Source of the DNA: Arthrobacter citreus
GTDB lineage: Bacteria > Actinomycetota > Actinomycetes > Actinomycetales > Micrococcaceae
Reading direction: 5' to 3'
Assembly (NCBI RefSeq): GCF_038405225.1
Contig: NZ_CP151657.1
Location: forward strand, 2,294,001-2,358,000
Length of the DNA: 64,000 bases
Under the pieces are notes generated by a model. That model was not told where the DNA came from and did no database searches. It saw only the letters and a program-made list of their open reading frames with translations. Below, one piece after another: positions 7,286 through 15,837 of this stretch (positions within the stretch are counted from its first letter, which is position 1; every line of letters begins with the position of its first letter). The translations under genes were made by a program, and so were the position numbers.

Positions 7286-9973
7286 TCATTCGGGGCCATG
7301 TTGGGTCAGGAGTTCCTGTTTGAGGTCTTCACGGCGGCTGATCCCCAGTTTCTCGAAGGTCCGGTAGATATGGCCTTCCACCGTTCGAACGGAGAGGAAA
7401 AGCCGCTCTGCGATTTCAGCGTTCCGGTGGCCCTGGATCACCAATGCCGCGATATCGCGTTCCCGCCGGGTCAGCAGCGGCACCCCGGCCTTCGGCAGCT
7501 GGTCCTCCGTCTGGCCGTTCTTCTTGTTAAGGGCCCGCTGAACCCTTGAGAGGAGCGCGCGGTCCCCGCTGGCCATGGCCAGACGCAGGGCTTCTTCTCT
7601 GCACCTTCCGGCCATGCGCCGCCAGCCCGGATCCGCCTCGCCCGCACCAAAACGCAGAAGCACGTCAATGTCCTCGTCCAGGAAGGCCCTGGCAATGACA
7701 GCGGCGGTCTCCACATGCGGTCCCTCAAAGTCCCCGGTGATTTTCACCAGCCGGCTGAGCCCCTCCAGGTCGCCGAAGGCCAGCGACAGGAGCCTCAGCT
7801 CCAGCTCCACCGCGATAAATCCCCTGTCCTCGGCCTCGCTGATGAGCTCCCTGAGCTCTTTCCGCGGATCCCGCTGCAGGGCCAACACTGAACGGGCGCC
7901 AACTGTGTAGCCGCGGGACAGGATCCGATCCGCAGCCGAGCCCCGGGAACTAACGCCCAGCCCCTCAGCCAGGAACTCCTCTGCCTCTTTCCGCTGCCCC
8001 ACTGAAGCGGCTACGAAGGCTGCCAGGGCAAGCGCCAGCGGCAACATCCCCTCATAGTCGTGAGTTCGCAGCCCTTCGATGGATGCGGACAGATGCGTCA
8101 ATGCCCCCGTGCGGTCATCCTTCCTCAGATGCATCACGGCAATTGCCAGGTCCACCACCCCGGCCACCCTGACGAGCGCCCCGAAGACTCCGGCCGTACC
8201 GTGCTGCGCCGCCGTTTGGAGGCCTGTCCAATCCCCCAGCCACAGCAGTGCAGACAGATGGCGCTGGAGGACGAAGTGGTAGTAGGACATGAACCGGTGC
8301 CCGCCCCTGTCCAGCACAGCCATTGCGTGCCGGCTCATTTCACAGCTGGCATATGCCCTTCCGGTGGTGGTCAGGATTTGAGCGAGCAGCGTCTCCGCAA
8401 CAAGGGTGGCTTCGTCATCCTCCGCCGCCCGGGCGTCCTCGAGGATACCGTTCAATTCCTGTTCCGCGGGCAGCAGCTCCCCGTCGGAAACCCTGCCCAT
8501 GAGGGCAAGCAGTCGTCCTCCGCGGCGGGAGGAAATCACATCAGCCGTCAGCTCGGCGTCCAGGTTTCCCTGCGCTTCGATGCGGTCGACGCCGGCCAGC
8601 CAGTCTGCGGCAATAGTGGACAGTCCCGAAATTTCGGACTGCTCCTGCAGGTACAGCTGGACCCGGATCAGCACTGCCATCTTGAGGGTGGTGAGGTCAC
8701 GGGCAGCGTCGGTGACGCCGTCAATCAGTTCCCGGGCAGATTCCCGGTCGCCGTCCTGCTGGCAGGCCCGCGCGGCCTGGACGCGGGCGGCAAGGGAGTA
8801 TTTGGGCCCCTTGACCGCGCCGGCGGCGCGAAGGGCGGCAGCACTGTCAAAGGAGTTGTTGGCGCGGTACGCAGCCTCGACGAGTTCGGCGTCGCTCACT
8901 TGGACACCGCAGTCCAGCGACCAGCTCACCCAGCGCAGGAGGTTCTCCGCTCTGCCTCCGGCGGCCGCGCCGGAGGCAAGCAACCGCTGGCGGAGGCGGG
9001 CACTGCGTGCTGCGGGAACCAGCCGGCGCACCACCTCGCCGTACAGGGGATGCATGGGCTGCAGGAGGCGGGACGGTCCGGGAGAAATCTTGACCAGTTT
9101 CGCTTCGGTCAGGGCGTCGACGGCCCGGTGTAACCCGAGATCAAAGGCAGCGGCAGCCGGCAGCGGTTCGGCCAGCGAAATGATCTCCAGGGCGTCGCGC
9201 TCATCTTTGCTCAGACCGGACAGCTGCGCCCTGAGCAAATCCCCCAGCCGGCCGTCCGGCGGAAGCATTTGCTCATGCAGGAGCCAGACCCCATTGCGTT
9301 CCTCGAGGCTGCCCGCCCGCACGGTTTCCGACAACAACGCCAGAACCAGCATGGGGTTTCCCCCGGCTGCCCGGGCCAGATCAGTGCTTGCGCTGGTCAG
9401 GACCGGCCCGCCAAGCACCTGGACACACAGTTCATGGACCTGGTCATCCGTCAGCGGGTGGAGCTCATGCCGGGACAGTATGCCTTCCCACACCTGGTTG
9501 GAGATCCCGGCGGGGACATCGGTGATGCGCCGGGCCAGCAGCAGGATGCGGATTTGGGCCGAAGCCACAAGCTGAGCGAGCAGATCCGCGGTTGCCTCAT
9601 CCAGCGCGTCGGCATCATCAACGATCAGCAGCGGTGCCTCGGACGGATCCGACGTCCGGCCGTCCGGATACAGCCGTCTCAGCAGCGAACGCATAACAGC
9701 GTGCGAAGAATTGGTGTCCTGTGGCTCCACATCGAAGATCAGCGGGGCCAGGGCACCGTAAGGGACCTGTGCCAGGGACGAACTGGTATGGATCCGGTGC
9801 ACCGGGATGCGCCCGTTCAACTGTGCCGCAAGGATCCCTGCCAGCGCGCTCTTGCCCATCCCGGCGTCGGCCAGCACGACGGCGCCGTGTCCGCCCCTGC
9901 GCAGCACACTGGCCATCACCGCTTCGGTGACGGCCTCCCGTCCCACGAACGGCCGTGCCGCAAATGCCTGCAT
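7286..9973 (-). CDS. LAL-type LuxR family ATPase regulator (gene B)
   Basis: 895 aa from ATG at 9973. An in-frame ATG at 10000 exists, but the 9973 start has a strong purine-rich ribosome site (GAGGGGGGG) about 7 nt upstream. Walker A is ADAGMGKS (35-42) and Walker B PLLIVDDADALDE is canonical. A long helical middle follows, then the LuxR helix-turn-helix (LLTRRERDIAALVIQGH, SVRTVEGHIYRTFEKLGI). It lies 35 bp after the stop of gene A on the same strand, so the two are likely co-transcribed. It most resembles gene E among the neighbours. Role by family: ATP- and inducer-dependent activator; its targets cannot be read from the sequence. Confidence 0.9.
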   Translation of the reverse strand: MQAFAARPFVGREAVTEAVMASVLRRGGHGAVVLADAGMGKSALAGILAAQLNGRIPVHRIHTSSSLAQVPYGALAPLIFDVEPQDTNSSHAVMRSLLRRLYPDGRTSDPSEAPLLIVDDADALDEATADLLAQLVASAQIRILLLARRITDVPAGISNQVWEGILSRHELHPLTDDQVHELCVQVLGGPVLTSASTDLARAAGGNPMLVLALLSETVRAGSLEERNGVWLLHEQMLPPDGRLGDLLRAQLSGLSKDERDALEIISLAEPLPAAAAFDLGLHRAVDALTEAKLVKISPGPSRLLQPMHPLYGEVVRRLVPAARSARLRQRLLASGAAAGGRAENLLRWVSWSLDCGVQVSDAELVEAAYRANNSFDSAAALRAAGAVKGPKYSLAARVQAARACQQDGDRESARELIDGVTDAARDLTTLKMAVLIRVQLYLQEQSEISGLSTIAADWLAGVDRIEAQGNLDAELTADVISSRRGGRLLALMGRVSDGELLPAEQELNGILEDARAAEDDEATLVAETLLAQILTTTGRAYASCEMSRHAMAVLDRGGHRFMSYYHFVLQRHLSALLWLGDWTGLQTAAQHGTAGVFGALVRVAGVVDLAIAVMHLRKDDRTGALTHLSASIEGLRTHDYEGMLPLALALAAFVAASVGQRKEAEEFLAEGLGVSSRGSAADRILSRGYTVGARSVLALQRDPRKELRELISEAEDRGFIAVELELRLLSLAFGDLEGLSRLVKITGDFEGPHVETAAVIARAFLDEDIDVLLRFGAGEADPGWRRMAGRCREEALRLAMASGDRALLSRVQRALNKKNGQTEDQLPKAGVPLLTRRERDIAALVIQGHRNAEIAERLFLSVRTVEGHIYRTFEKLGISRREDLKQELLTQHGPE

Positions 9974-10008
9974 CACGAGTCCCCCCCTCGAATCCGGCAT
10001 CGCGTCGC

Positions 10009-12648
10009 TTACCGCAGAACCTCGCCGAGTTCCGAGCGTCCCGAAACATGCAGCTTGTCGAAGATTTTACCCAGGTGCCAATCGATGGTGCGCGGCGACA
10101 GGTGCAGTTCGGCGCTTATTTCCTTTCGTGTCGCAGTTCCCGCGGCGCGGCGGGCAAGATCAGCTTCGAATGGACTCAGTGCTGCCATTCGCGCCTGAAT
10201 GGAGTTGGCTTGACGCAGCTTGCGGAAGCTGGCGTGCTCAAGCCTGAGCGCAGTCCGTGCCTGGACCCGGCTATCGCTGCCGGTCTGTCCCTCGAGAAGA
10301 TGCAGGGCTGCCGCTGCTGCCGTATGGCACATCAGGTCATTGCCGAGCTCATCCGCGAGCGCGGCAGATTCCAGCAGCAGGGATGGGTTCCCCTGCGCCA
10401 GTCCGGTACCAAGACAGTGCAGCGCGGAGGCCCAGCGCCCCTTGGCGCCGGAGGCAGCCGCGGCCAGCTCAGCAGCAGCCTCCCGGTCTCCCCTGCCGGC
10501 GGCTGCCGCCAGGCAGTGCAGGGCGATGGGGACCATGCCGGTGCGGAGGTTGTCTTTGGCTATGGAACGCAATTCGCCGCACAGCTTTTGCGTATCTCCG
10601 GCCAGCATGGCTTCCAGCCCCAGCACCTTGGACATGGACCCCACCAGTTCCTGGGGGCGGTACCTGAATTCAGCGTCGTCCGACGCCTCGCGTTGGGCGT
10701 CCTGCACGTCGCCTTGGAGGGCCAGGACGCGCGCGGACAGTGCATGCACAAGTGGCAGGACGTCAAAGGGGTCCTGTACGCGAATCTGGCTCATGGCACT
10801 GGTGAGGGCGGCAAGGGCACTGTCCGCCCTGCCGCAAAGGGCATGGATCCCTCCCAGCGCAACATCCCCAGCACTGCCGCGGAAGGCCCGGCGGTTGGCG
10901 CCGTCCTTCAGATCGGCCACCAATTCTTCGGCGAGCCTTTGTTCTCCGGCGGCTACCAGGGCCAGGAGGAACCTAATATGCGCCGAATCCATGGTGTTGG
11001 CACCCAGAGTGCCCTGAAAACCGTCCTTGAACGGTCGCACCACTGTCAGCAGTTCCTCGAAGTCTCCGGACACTGCGAGGAACTGGGCGTGCAGGGCAAG
11101 TGCCCGCATGCGGACGGCCGGGCTCAGCTTCCGGTCCGCGGCCAGAGAACCGAGCCGCCCGGGCACCTCTTTCGGGCGCCCGGCGTCGATCGCTATGGCA
11201 CTGTGCATCAGCACCACCTGCGCTTCCCACTGGTGATAAGCGGCATGACCCGTGTGGTCCTGGATAGCTGCACTAATACTGTGCAGTGTTTCCGCAGCAT
11301 TGCCGTGGCGGGGAAGAAGCTGCAGCAGTGCCGCTCTCTGCAGCATGAGTTCCACCCAGGCTGCCGGTTCCCGGGGATCGAGCGGGGACGGAAGACGGTC
11401 GAGCGCGCGAAGGGCATCCAGGTAGTTCCCGGACTCCCTCAACGCCTGCACCTCGGCCAGCAGCATTGCAGGGCCGCGCTTTTCCTGGGGAACTGCCCGG
11501 AGGAATTGCAGCGCCGACGCGGGATCATCGTGCGCTGTGGACAGAATGGCGGCACGCTCTGCAGTTTCCGGGTCCAGGGTGCCTTGGCTGGCCAGCGTCC
11601 ACCGGGCGAAACGGATGAGCGCTGAGGGGCGGAGCATCTGCGGATCCAACAGTGCCGATACTTCTTCCCACAGTTCCCTGCTGCGCCCCGGGGGTATGGC
11701 CGCCGCGATGGCGGCGGCTGTGCCGGTGCTGGCGAGGTGAATTGACTGATCCGAGATCTCCACCACGCGTGCCTCTTCCAGCCGGTCAACGGTTTCGGCC
11801 GGAAACAGCTTCAGCACAACCGACACGGGCAAATCGCGGGCCAGGGCCAGAAGCTGAACCAATGACCTCTCGTCGGGCGGGAGCCGCTTCAACCGGGAAG
11901 TGATGACTTCAGCCGCTTGGCCGGAGAACGCCAGCGGCTTGGCGAGGACCCAGACGCCGTCGTGCCGCATCAGCGATCCGTCATCGGTCTGGTCCTGGAC
12001 CAAGAGGGTAATCAACTGCGGATTCCCGCCGGAGTGGCGGTGCATCGATTGGGCGGCCAAGGTGGAGACCGGTCCGCCCAGGAGGTTTTGCATCAGTTCC
12101 CGGGTCTGTTCCATCACCAGCGGGCCAAGGTCCACGCGGACCAGCAAGCCTTCAGTCCACAAAGCCATAACATCCGGGGCGGACTCGGCAAAGCTCTCGG
12201 CGGCGGCGAGGACGCTGGCACCTGACCTGCGGACCAGCTGCGAAACCGCCATGCCGGTCCAGTGGTCGAGGCTCTCAACATTATCCAGCAGCAGTAAAAC
12301 TCTTCTTCCGGCGGCACGCCCTGCCAGCAGCGAGGTCAGCTCCTGCAGCAACTGCTCGGGCCGTGATTCAACGTCCTCCGCCAGCTCGGAGATCAACCAG
12401 GCCAGCGCGCCAAAAGGTGTTTTGCCGGATTCCCGGCTTCCGCGGATCCTCACCGGGTAAAAGGCCGGATCGGCGGCGGCTACCCGGATCAGGGCGGACT
12501 TTCCGATGCCTGCCGGACCGACCACAACTGCACCTGCCGCTGTCTCCAGCCCATGTGCCAGTTCGGCCAGCGCCTCGTCCCGGCCCACCAGAAGATCCGG
12601 ATCTTTTTCGGTCCTTAACAACATTCCTACAACCACGCCCCCAGGCAT
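10009..12648 (-). CDS. LAL-type LuxR family ATPase regulator (gene A, first of the array)
   Basis: 879 aa if the ATG at 12648 is used; GTG at 12636 and ATG at 12624 are alternatives and no start has an ideal ribosome site. Walker A is GPAGIGKS (44-51) and Walker B VLLLLDNVESLD, with the DN variant. The C-terminal helix-turn-helix reads LHLSPRTIDWHLGKIFDKL, the DWHL subtype also found in gene C. It is the promoter-proximal member of an A-B transcription unit. Upstream lie three tandem 12-bp repeats (12730-12765) that may be its operator. Family role: inducer- and ATP-dependent transcription activator with a STAND-like NTPase and helical sensor; substrate unknown. Confidence 0.9.
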   Translation of the reverse strand: MPGGVVVGMLLRTEKDPDLLVGRDEALAELAHGLETAAGAVVVGPAGIGKSALIRVAAADPAFYPVRIRGSRESGKTPFGALAWLISELAEDVESRPEQLLQELTSLLAGRAAGRRVLLLLDNVESLDHWTGMAVSQLVRRSGASVLAAAESFAESAPDVMALWTEGLLVRVDLGPLVMEQTRELMQNLLGGPVSTLAAQSMHRHSGGNPQLITLLVQDQTDDGSLMRHDGVWVLAKPLAFSGQAAEVITSRLKRLPPDERSLVQLLALARDLPVSVVLKLFPAETVDRLEEARVVEISDQSIHLASTGTAAAIAAAIPPGRSRELWEEVSALLDPQMLRPSALIRFARWTLASQGTLDPETAERAAILSTAHDDPASALQFLRAVPQEKRGPAMLLAEVQALRESGNYLDALRALDRLPSPLDPREPAAWVELMLQRAALLQLLPRHGNAAETLHSISAAIQDHTGHAAYHQWEAQVVLMHSAIAIDAGRPKEVPGRLGSLAADRKLSPAVRMRALALHAQFLAVSGDFEELLTVVRPFKDGFQGTLGANTMDSAHIRFLLALVAAGEQRLAEELVADLKDGANRRAFRGSAGDVALGGIHALCGRADSALAALTSAMSQIRVQDPFDVLPLVHALSARVLALQGDVQDAQREASDDAEFRYRPQELVGSMSKVLGLEAMLAGDTQKLCGELRSIAKDNLRTGMVPIALHCLAAAAGRGDREAAAELAAAASGAKGRWASALHCLGTGLAQGNPSLLLESAALADELGNDLMCHTAAAAALHLLEGQTGSDSRVQARTALRLEHASFRKLRQANSIQARMAALSPFEADLARRAAGTATRKEISAELHLSPRTIDWHLGKIFDKLHVSGRSELGEVLR

Positions 12649-12678
12649 CCCCGCTATTACTGCTTCAATATCTCCGGC

Positions 12679-12768
12679 CTACGGGAATTCCTTCGGATTT
12701 TCGCCGCCGGACACCCTCAAATGGTGCTGGTTTTGCTCAATATTGTTCTCAAGATTGTTCTCAAGCAT
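12679..12768 (-). other. Possible 29-codon leader ORF built on a 12-bp repeat
   Basis: ATG at 12768 opens a 29-codon frame ending in TAG at 12679, 30 bp before gene A. The 12-bp DNA repeat becomes a 4-residue repeat (LENN, LENN, IEQN). No Shine-Dalgarno is visible. It could be a leader peptide, or simply an accident of repeated operator DNA; I favour the latter. Confidence 0.15.
12730..12765 (-). repeat. Three tandem 12-bp direct repeats upstream of gene A
   Basis: Reading the minus strand there are two perfect copies of CTTGAGAACAAT and one diverged copy ATTGAGCAAAAC, in exact 12-bp register. A further TTGAG lies at 12716-12720. They sit 82-117 bp before the start of gene A. Tandem same-orientation boxes fit a MalT-like regulator that binds as an oligomer, but no promoter element could be fixed relative to them. 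Confidence 0.6.
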
Positions 12769-12930
12769 GGTTACTTTGCCGGTACTGCAGTGAGCGTACC
12801 GCCCGATGCTGGATTTCGTCCACAACATAGAAAGGTATGGACTTGCCCGTCGAAGTGGATTCCGCGTCGAGGAGGACGTGTACCGGCGGGGTTTCACGGG
12901 AGTTTGGGGCCGAAGCGACAGGAACGGAAA

Positions 12931-12979
12931 ATTTAAAAAACCGGACACCCGGCTGTCGAATGACGCAGGGTGTCCGGTT
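12931..12979 (-). terminator. Intrinsic terminator for minus-strand transcripts
   Basis: A perfect 12-bp inverted repeat (AACCGGACACCC at 12939-12950, GGGTGTCCGGTT at 12968-12979) ends, on the minus strand, in six T followed by AAATTTT. It lies about 320 bp beyond the pth stop, so it closes either the pth transcript or a separate RNA. It also insulates gene A from pth read-through. Confidence 0.8.
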
Positions 12980-13260
12980 ATCGTATAAGGGACCGGCGCC
13001 GGGATGGGGGTGGCCCAGTCTCGGAGGCCTCCCGACGCCGGCCCCAGCTTTGCATGCCCGTGGGCATATCTAAATTCTAGGCCCGGGTCAGGGGTCCAAC
13101 AATGGGGTTGGGCGTCTTTGCCGTGACGGGAGCCGTACCCGTCTTCCGCCGTGGACTACTCGGTTGCCCCGGGACTGCGGAGCTACGGCTCCGTCTGACC
13201 TGCGCTAAGGCAGGTGAGGGCTGCATCCGTGGACACGGAGGGCAGGCGCGGCGCTACTCC
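12980..13260 (-). ncRNA. Structured non-coding region downstream of pth (candidate 3' UTR or small RNA)
   Basis: No plausible gene lies between the pth stop and the terminator at 12931. The stretch holds a 16-bp stem (12989-13004 with 13030-13045), and 6-bp hairpins at 13178-13193, 13198-13215 and 13226-13239. In the 16-bp stem the two imperfect pairs are G-U on the minus strand but A-C mismatches on the plus strand, which favours minus-strand RNA. I recognise no known RNA family (no tmRNA, SRP, RNase P or cobalamin-riboswitch signatures). Confidence 0.35.
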
Positions 13261-13299
13261 TCCATGTGTGCAGGATTGACATGCCGCGTGTGAGCGGAG

Positions 13300-13887
13300 T
13301 CAGGAAGCGACGGAGTGGAACTTCTGCTGCGCTGCGGTAAGGCCTTCGGTCAGCAGCAGTTCAACGGCGTCGGCGGCGTCACCGATGAGGAAGGGAAGCT
13401 CTTTGGCTTCAACCGGGGGAAAGTCCTTGAGCACGTAGTCAGCTGTCTCCATGCGGCCCGGCGGTCGTCCCACACCAACGCGGACGCGGTAATAGTCCTT
13501 GGTGCCCAAGGCACGGCTCATGTCGCGCAGTCCGTTGTGGCCGCCTTCGCCGCCGCCGGACTTGAGCTTGATGGTGTTGAACGGAATGTCGATTTCGTCG
13601 TGCACCGCCACAACATTCGACGCGGGGATGTCGAAAAACTTGCTCAGCGCCGAGACCGGTCCGCCAGAGAGGTTCATGTAGGTCAGGGGCTTCGCGAGAA
13701 TGACGCGCGGCCCGCCGATGCCCAGCCGGCCTTCGAGAATCTGGGCCCGCGACTTGTGGGTCTTAAAGTTTCCGCCCACGCGGGAGGCCAGGTCATCGAG
13801 GACCATCTGGCCGATATTGTGCCGGTTACGGCTGTAGCCGGGCCCGGGGTTCCCGAGCCCGACTACAAGCCAGGTGTTGCTGTTCAC
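13300..13887 (-). CDS. pth: Peptidyl-tRNA hydrolase
   Basis: 195 aa, usual length. It releases tRNA from peptidyl-tRNA that has dropped off ribosomes. Diagnostic stretches are VVGLGNPGPGY with the conserved Asn (N13), RHNIG with the catalytic His (H23), TYMNLSG, VHDEIDIP and GGGEGGHNGLRD. The start is GTG with AAGGAG upstream. It follows rplY by 66 bp on the same strand, the usual actinobacterial arrangement, and probably shares its transcript, with prs and glmU further upstream. Transcripts can end at the terminator near 12931-12979. Nothing unusual is seen in the protein. Confidence 0.97.
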   Translation of the reverse strand: MNSNTWLVVGLGNPGPGYSRNRHNIGQMVLDDLASRVGGNFKTHKSRAQILEGRLGIGGPRVILAKPLTYMNLSGGPVSALSKFFDIPASNVVAVHDEIDIPFNTIKLKSGGGEGGHNGLRDMSRALGTKDYYRVRVGVGRPPGRMETADYVLKDFPPVEAKELPFLIGDAADAVELLLTEGLTAAQQKFHSVAS

Positions 13888-13953
13888 TGCAGGTACTGCT
13901 CCTTAGACAAGAACCGGACGGCTCCGTTACGGGGAGCAGACCCCGGAAGTGGA

Positions 13954-14562
13954 TTACGCTTCGGCGCCAACTTCAGCAGCTGCATCGGCAATCTGCTCGT
14001 CGGACGGAGCGCCCAGGTCCTGGACAACGGACTCGGAGATGTTGATGACCATGGTTTCGGGATCCAGCAGCAGCTCGACGCCGGCAGGCAGTTCCAGGTC
14101 GGAAGCGTAGATGTGCTCGCCGGCCGTGCGGCCTTCGATGCTGACCACGATGGTTTCGGGCAGGTTGGTGGCGTCAGCAGCAACCAGGACCGTGTTGGCT
14201 TCCTGGTTGTATACGGAGGAGCCGGCAGCCAGTTCGCCTTCAACGTGAACGTTGACTTCAACCTCAACCTTTTCGCCCTTGCGGACGGTCAGCAGGTCGA
14301 TGTGCTCGATGATCTGCTTGATCGGGTCGCGCTGGATGTCGCGGGCCAGGGCCAGGTGCGACTCGCCGTCAACGTCGATTTCCAGCAGGGCGTTGGAGGT
14401 GCGGACAGCCAGCGTGGTGGCCTTGGCCGGAAGCAGGATGTGCATAACCTCGGCGCCGTGGCCGTAGATGACTGCCGGGATCATGTTGGCAACGCGTGCC
14501 TTGCGGGCAGCACCCTTGCCGAATTCGGTGCGGACGGTTCCTGCGAGCTTCTGCTCAGACAT
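13954..14562 (-). CDS. rplY: 50S ribosomal protein L25/general stress protein Ctc
   Basis: 202 aa, the long Ctc-type form: an N-terminal L25 domain (about 1-95, with EFGKGAARKAR and PAVIYGHG) that binds 5S rRNA, and a C-terminal TL5 beta domain ending in an acidic, Ala-rich tail. AGGAG lies 6-7 nt before the ATG. It lies downstream of prs on the same strand, with a strong 14-bp hairpin in the 291-bp spacer, and 66 bp before pth. The role in ribosome assembly and stress is from family knowledge. Confidence 0.96.
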   Translation of the reverse strand: MSEQKLAGTVRTEFGKGAARKARVANMIPAVIYGHGAEVMHILLPAKATTLAVRTSNALLEIDVDGESHLALARDIQRDPIKQIIEHIDLLTVRKGEKVEVEVNVHVEGELAAGSSVYNQEANTVLVAADATNLPETIVVSIEGRTAGEHIYASDLELPAGVELLLDPETMVINISESVVQDLGAPSDEQIADAAAEVGAEA

Positions 14563-14756
14563 TTCAAACTCCTGATTATGGATGTTCCGTGGTTGCCGGG
14601 ACGAAGGCGCCGGTATGGGAACAGCGCCGCACTGCTGGACTGTCCGAAGACCAAGTCCGTGCGGTCAGAAGTTGCCAGCCACCGTCGATAACGGAGTATT
14701 GCCCGGATCTATCCGGACCTCTCCCTCGCCTAGGCATCGCAGACCATCCTACCAGC

Positions 14757-14800
14757 AGCACGCTGCCCGTCCGAACCGGAGTCCGAACGGGCAGCGTGCT
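14757..14800 (-). terminator. 14-bp stem hairpin between prs and rplY
   Basis: AGCACGCTGCCCGT (14757-14770) is perfectly complementary to 14787-14800 across a 16-nt loop. No T-run follows on the minus strand and only TTAT on the plus strand. It could be a partial terminator that lowers rplY-pth expression relative to prs, or an RNA processing or stability stem. A short duplicated GATGTGGTGCTG unit lies just beside it (14806-14850). Confidence 0.5.
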
Positions 14801-14853
14801 TTATGCAGATGTGGTGCTGTGGTGCTGCTGAGAAGATGTGGTGCTGCTGAAGA

Positions 14854-15837
14854 CTAGGCCTTGCCGTCGAACAGGCTCGTGACGGACCCGTCTTCAAAGA
14901 CTTCCTTGATGGCACGCGCAATCAGCGGAGCGATCGAGAGGACGGTCAGCTGATCGAAGCGCTTGGCGGCCGGGATCGGCAGCGTGTTGGTCACCACGAC
15001 TTCGCGGGCACCTGATTCGGCCAGCGTGCGGGCAGCCGGATCGGAGAACACGGCGTGGGTGGCCGCGATGATGACATCCTTTGCGCCGGCCTCCTTGAGG
15101 ACGCGCACGGCTCCGGCAATGGTTCCGCCGGTGTCGATCATGTCGTCAATCAGCACGCAGGTGCGTCCTTCGACCTGGCCCACAACCTGCTTGGACACGG
15201 CCTGGTTCGGGACGGTGAGGTCACGGCTCTTGTGCACGAACGCCAGCGGAGCGCCGCCCAGGCGCTCGGCCCACTGCTCGGCTACACGGACGCGGCCCGT
15301 GTCCGGGGACACCACGGTGACGTTGGTGACATCAACGCGGGTGCGGATGTAGTCAGCCAGCAGCGGGATCGCCATCAGGTGATCCACGGGGCCGTCAAAG
15401 AAGCCCTGGATCTGCGACGTGTGCAGGTCAACGCTCATGATGCGGTCGGCGCCGGCGGTCTTGTACAGGTCGGCAATCAAGCGGGCCGAGATGGGCTCGC
15501 GGCCGCGGCCCTTCTTGTCCTGCCGGGCATACGGATAGAACGGGGAAACCACGGTGATGCGCTTGGCGGAGGCCCGCTTCAACGCGTCAACGGTGATCAG
15601 CTGTTCCATCAGCCAGTTGTTCATGGGCGCCGGATGCGCCTGGATCACGAAGGCATCCGTGCCGCGGACGCTCTCACCGGGACGGACATAGATCTCGCCG
15701 TTGGCGAAGTCATAGGACGCCAGCGGAAGCAGGTCCGTGTCGAGACAGCGCGCGATCTCCTCGGCCAGCTCCGGGTGTGCCCGGCCAGTGGCAAGGACAA
15801 GCTTCTTTTCACCTTGGGCGGTGATCTCGCTGCTCAT
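14854..15837 (-). CDS. prs: Ribose-phosphate pyrophosphokinase (PRPP synthetase)
   Basis: 327 aa. It makes PRPP from ribose 5-phosphate and ATP for purine, pyrimidine, His, Trp and NAD synthesis. Visible motifs are ATGRAHPEL near the N-terminus, NGEIYVRPGESVRG, FYPYARQDKKGRGREPISAR (flexible loop and regulatory region), SVDLHTSQIQGFF, and the PRPP loop VLIDDMIDTGGT. The ATG overlaps the glmU stop by one base (TAATG), so translation is coupled. It supplies PRPP to the pathway of PurK and PurE encoded at 57-59 kb. Nothing irregular is seen. Confidence 0.97.
   Translation of the reverse strand: MSSEITAQGEKKLVLATGRAHPELAEEIARCLDTDLLPLASYDFANGEIYVRPGESVRGTDAFVIQAHPAPMNNWLMEQLITVDALKRASAKRITVVSPFYPYARQDKKGRGREPISARLIADLYKTAGADRIMSVDLHTSQIQGFFDGPVDHLMAIPLLADYIRTRVDVTNVTVVSPDTGRVRVAEQWAERLGGAPLAFVHKSRDLTVPNQAVSKQVVGQVEGRTCVLIDDMIDTGGTIAGAVRVLKEAGAKDVIIAATHAVFSDPAARTLAESGAREVVVTNTLPIPAAKRFDQLTVLSIAPLIARAIKEVFEDGSVTSLFDGKA

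Noticed and set aside
1-12648. Biosynthetic gene cluster around the LAL regulators
   Set aside because: LAL proteins often sit in such clusters, but no biosynthetic enzymes lie beside them inside the window.
12939-13260. Known small RNA (tmRNA, SRP RNA, RNase P RNA, 6C RNA)
   Set aside because: None of the defining core sequences was found; only one C-rich loop is present where 6C RNA needs two.
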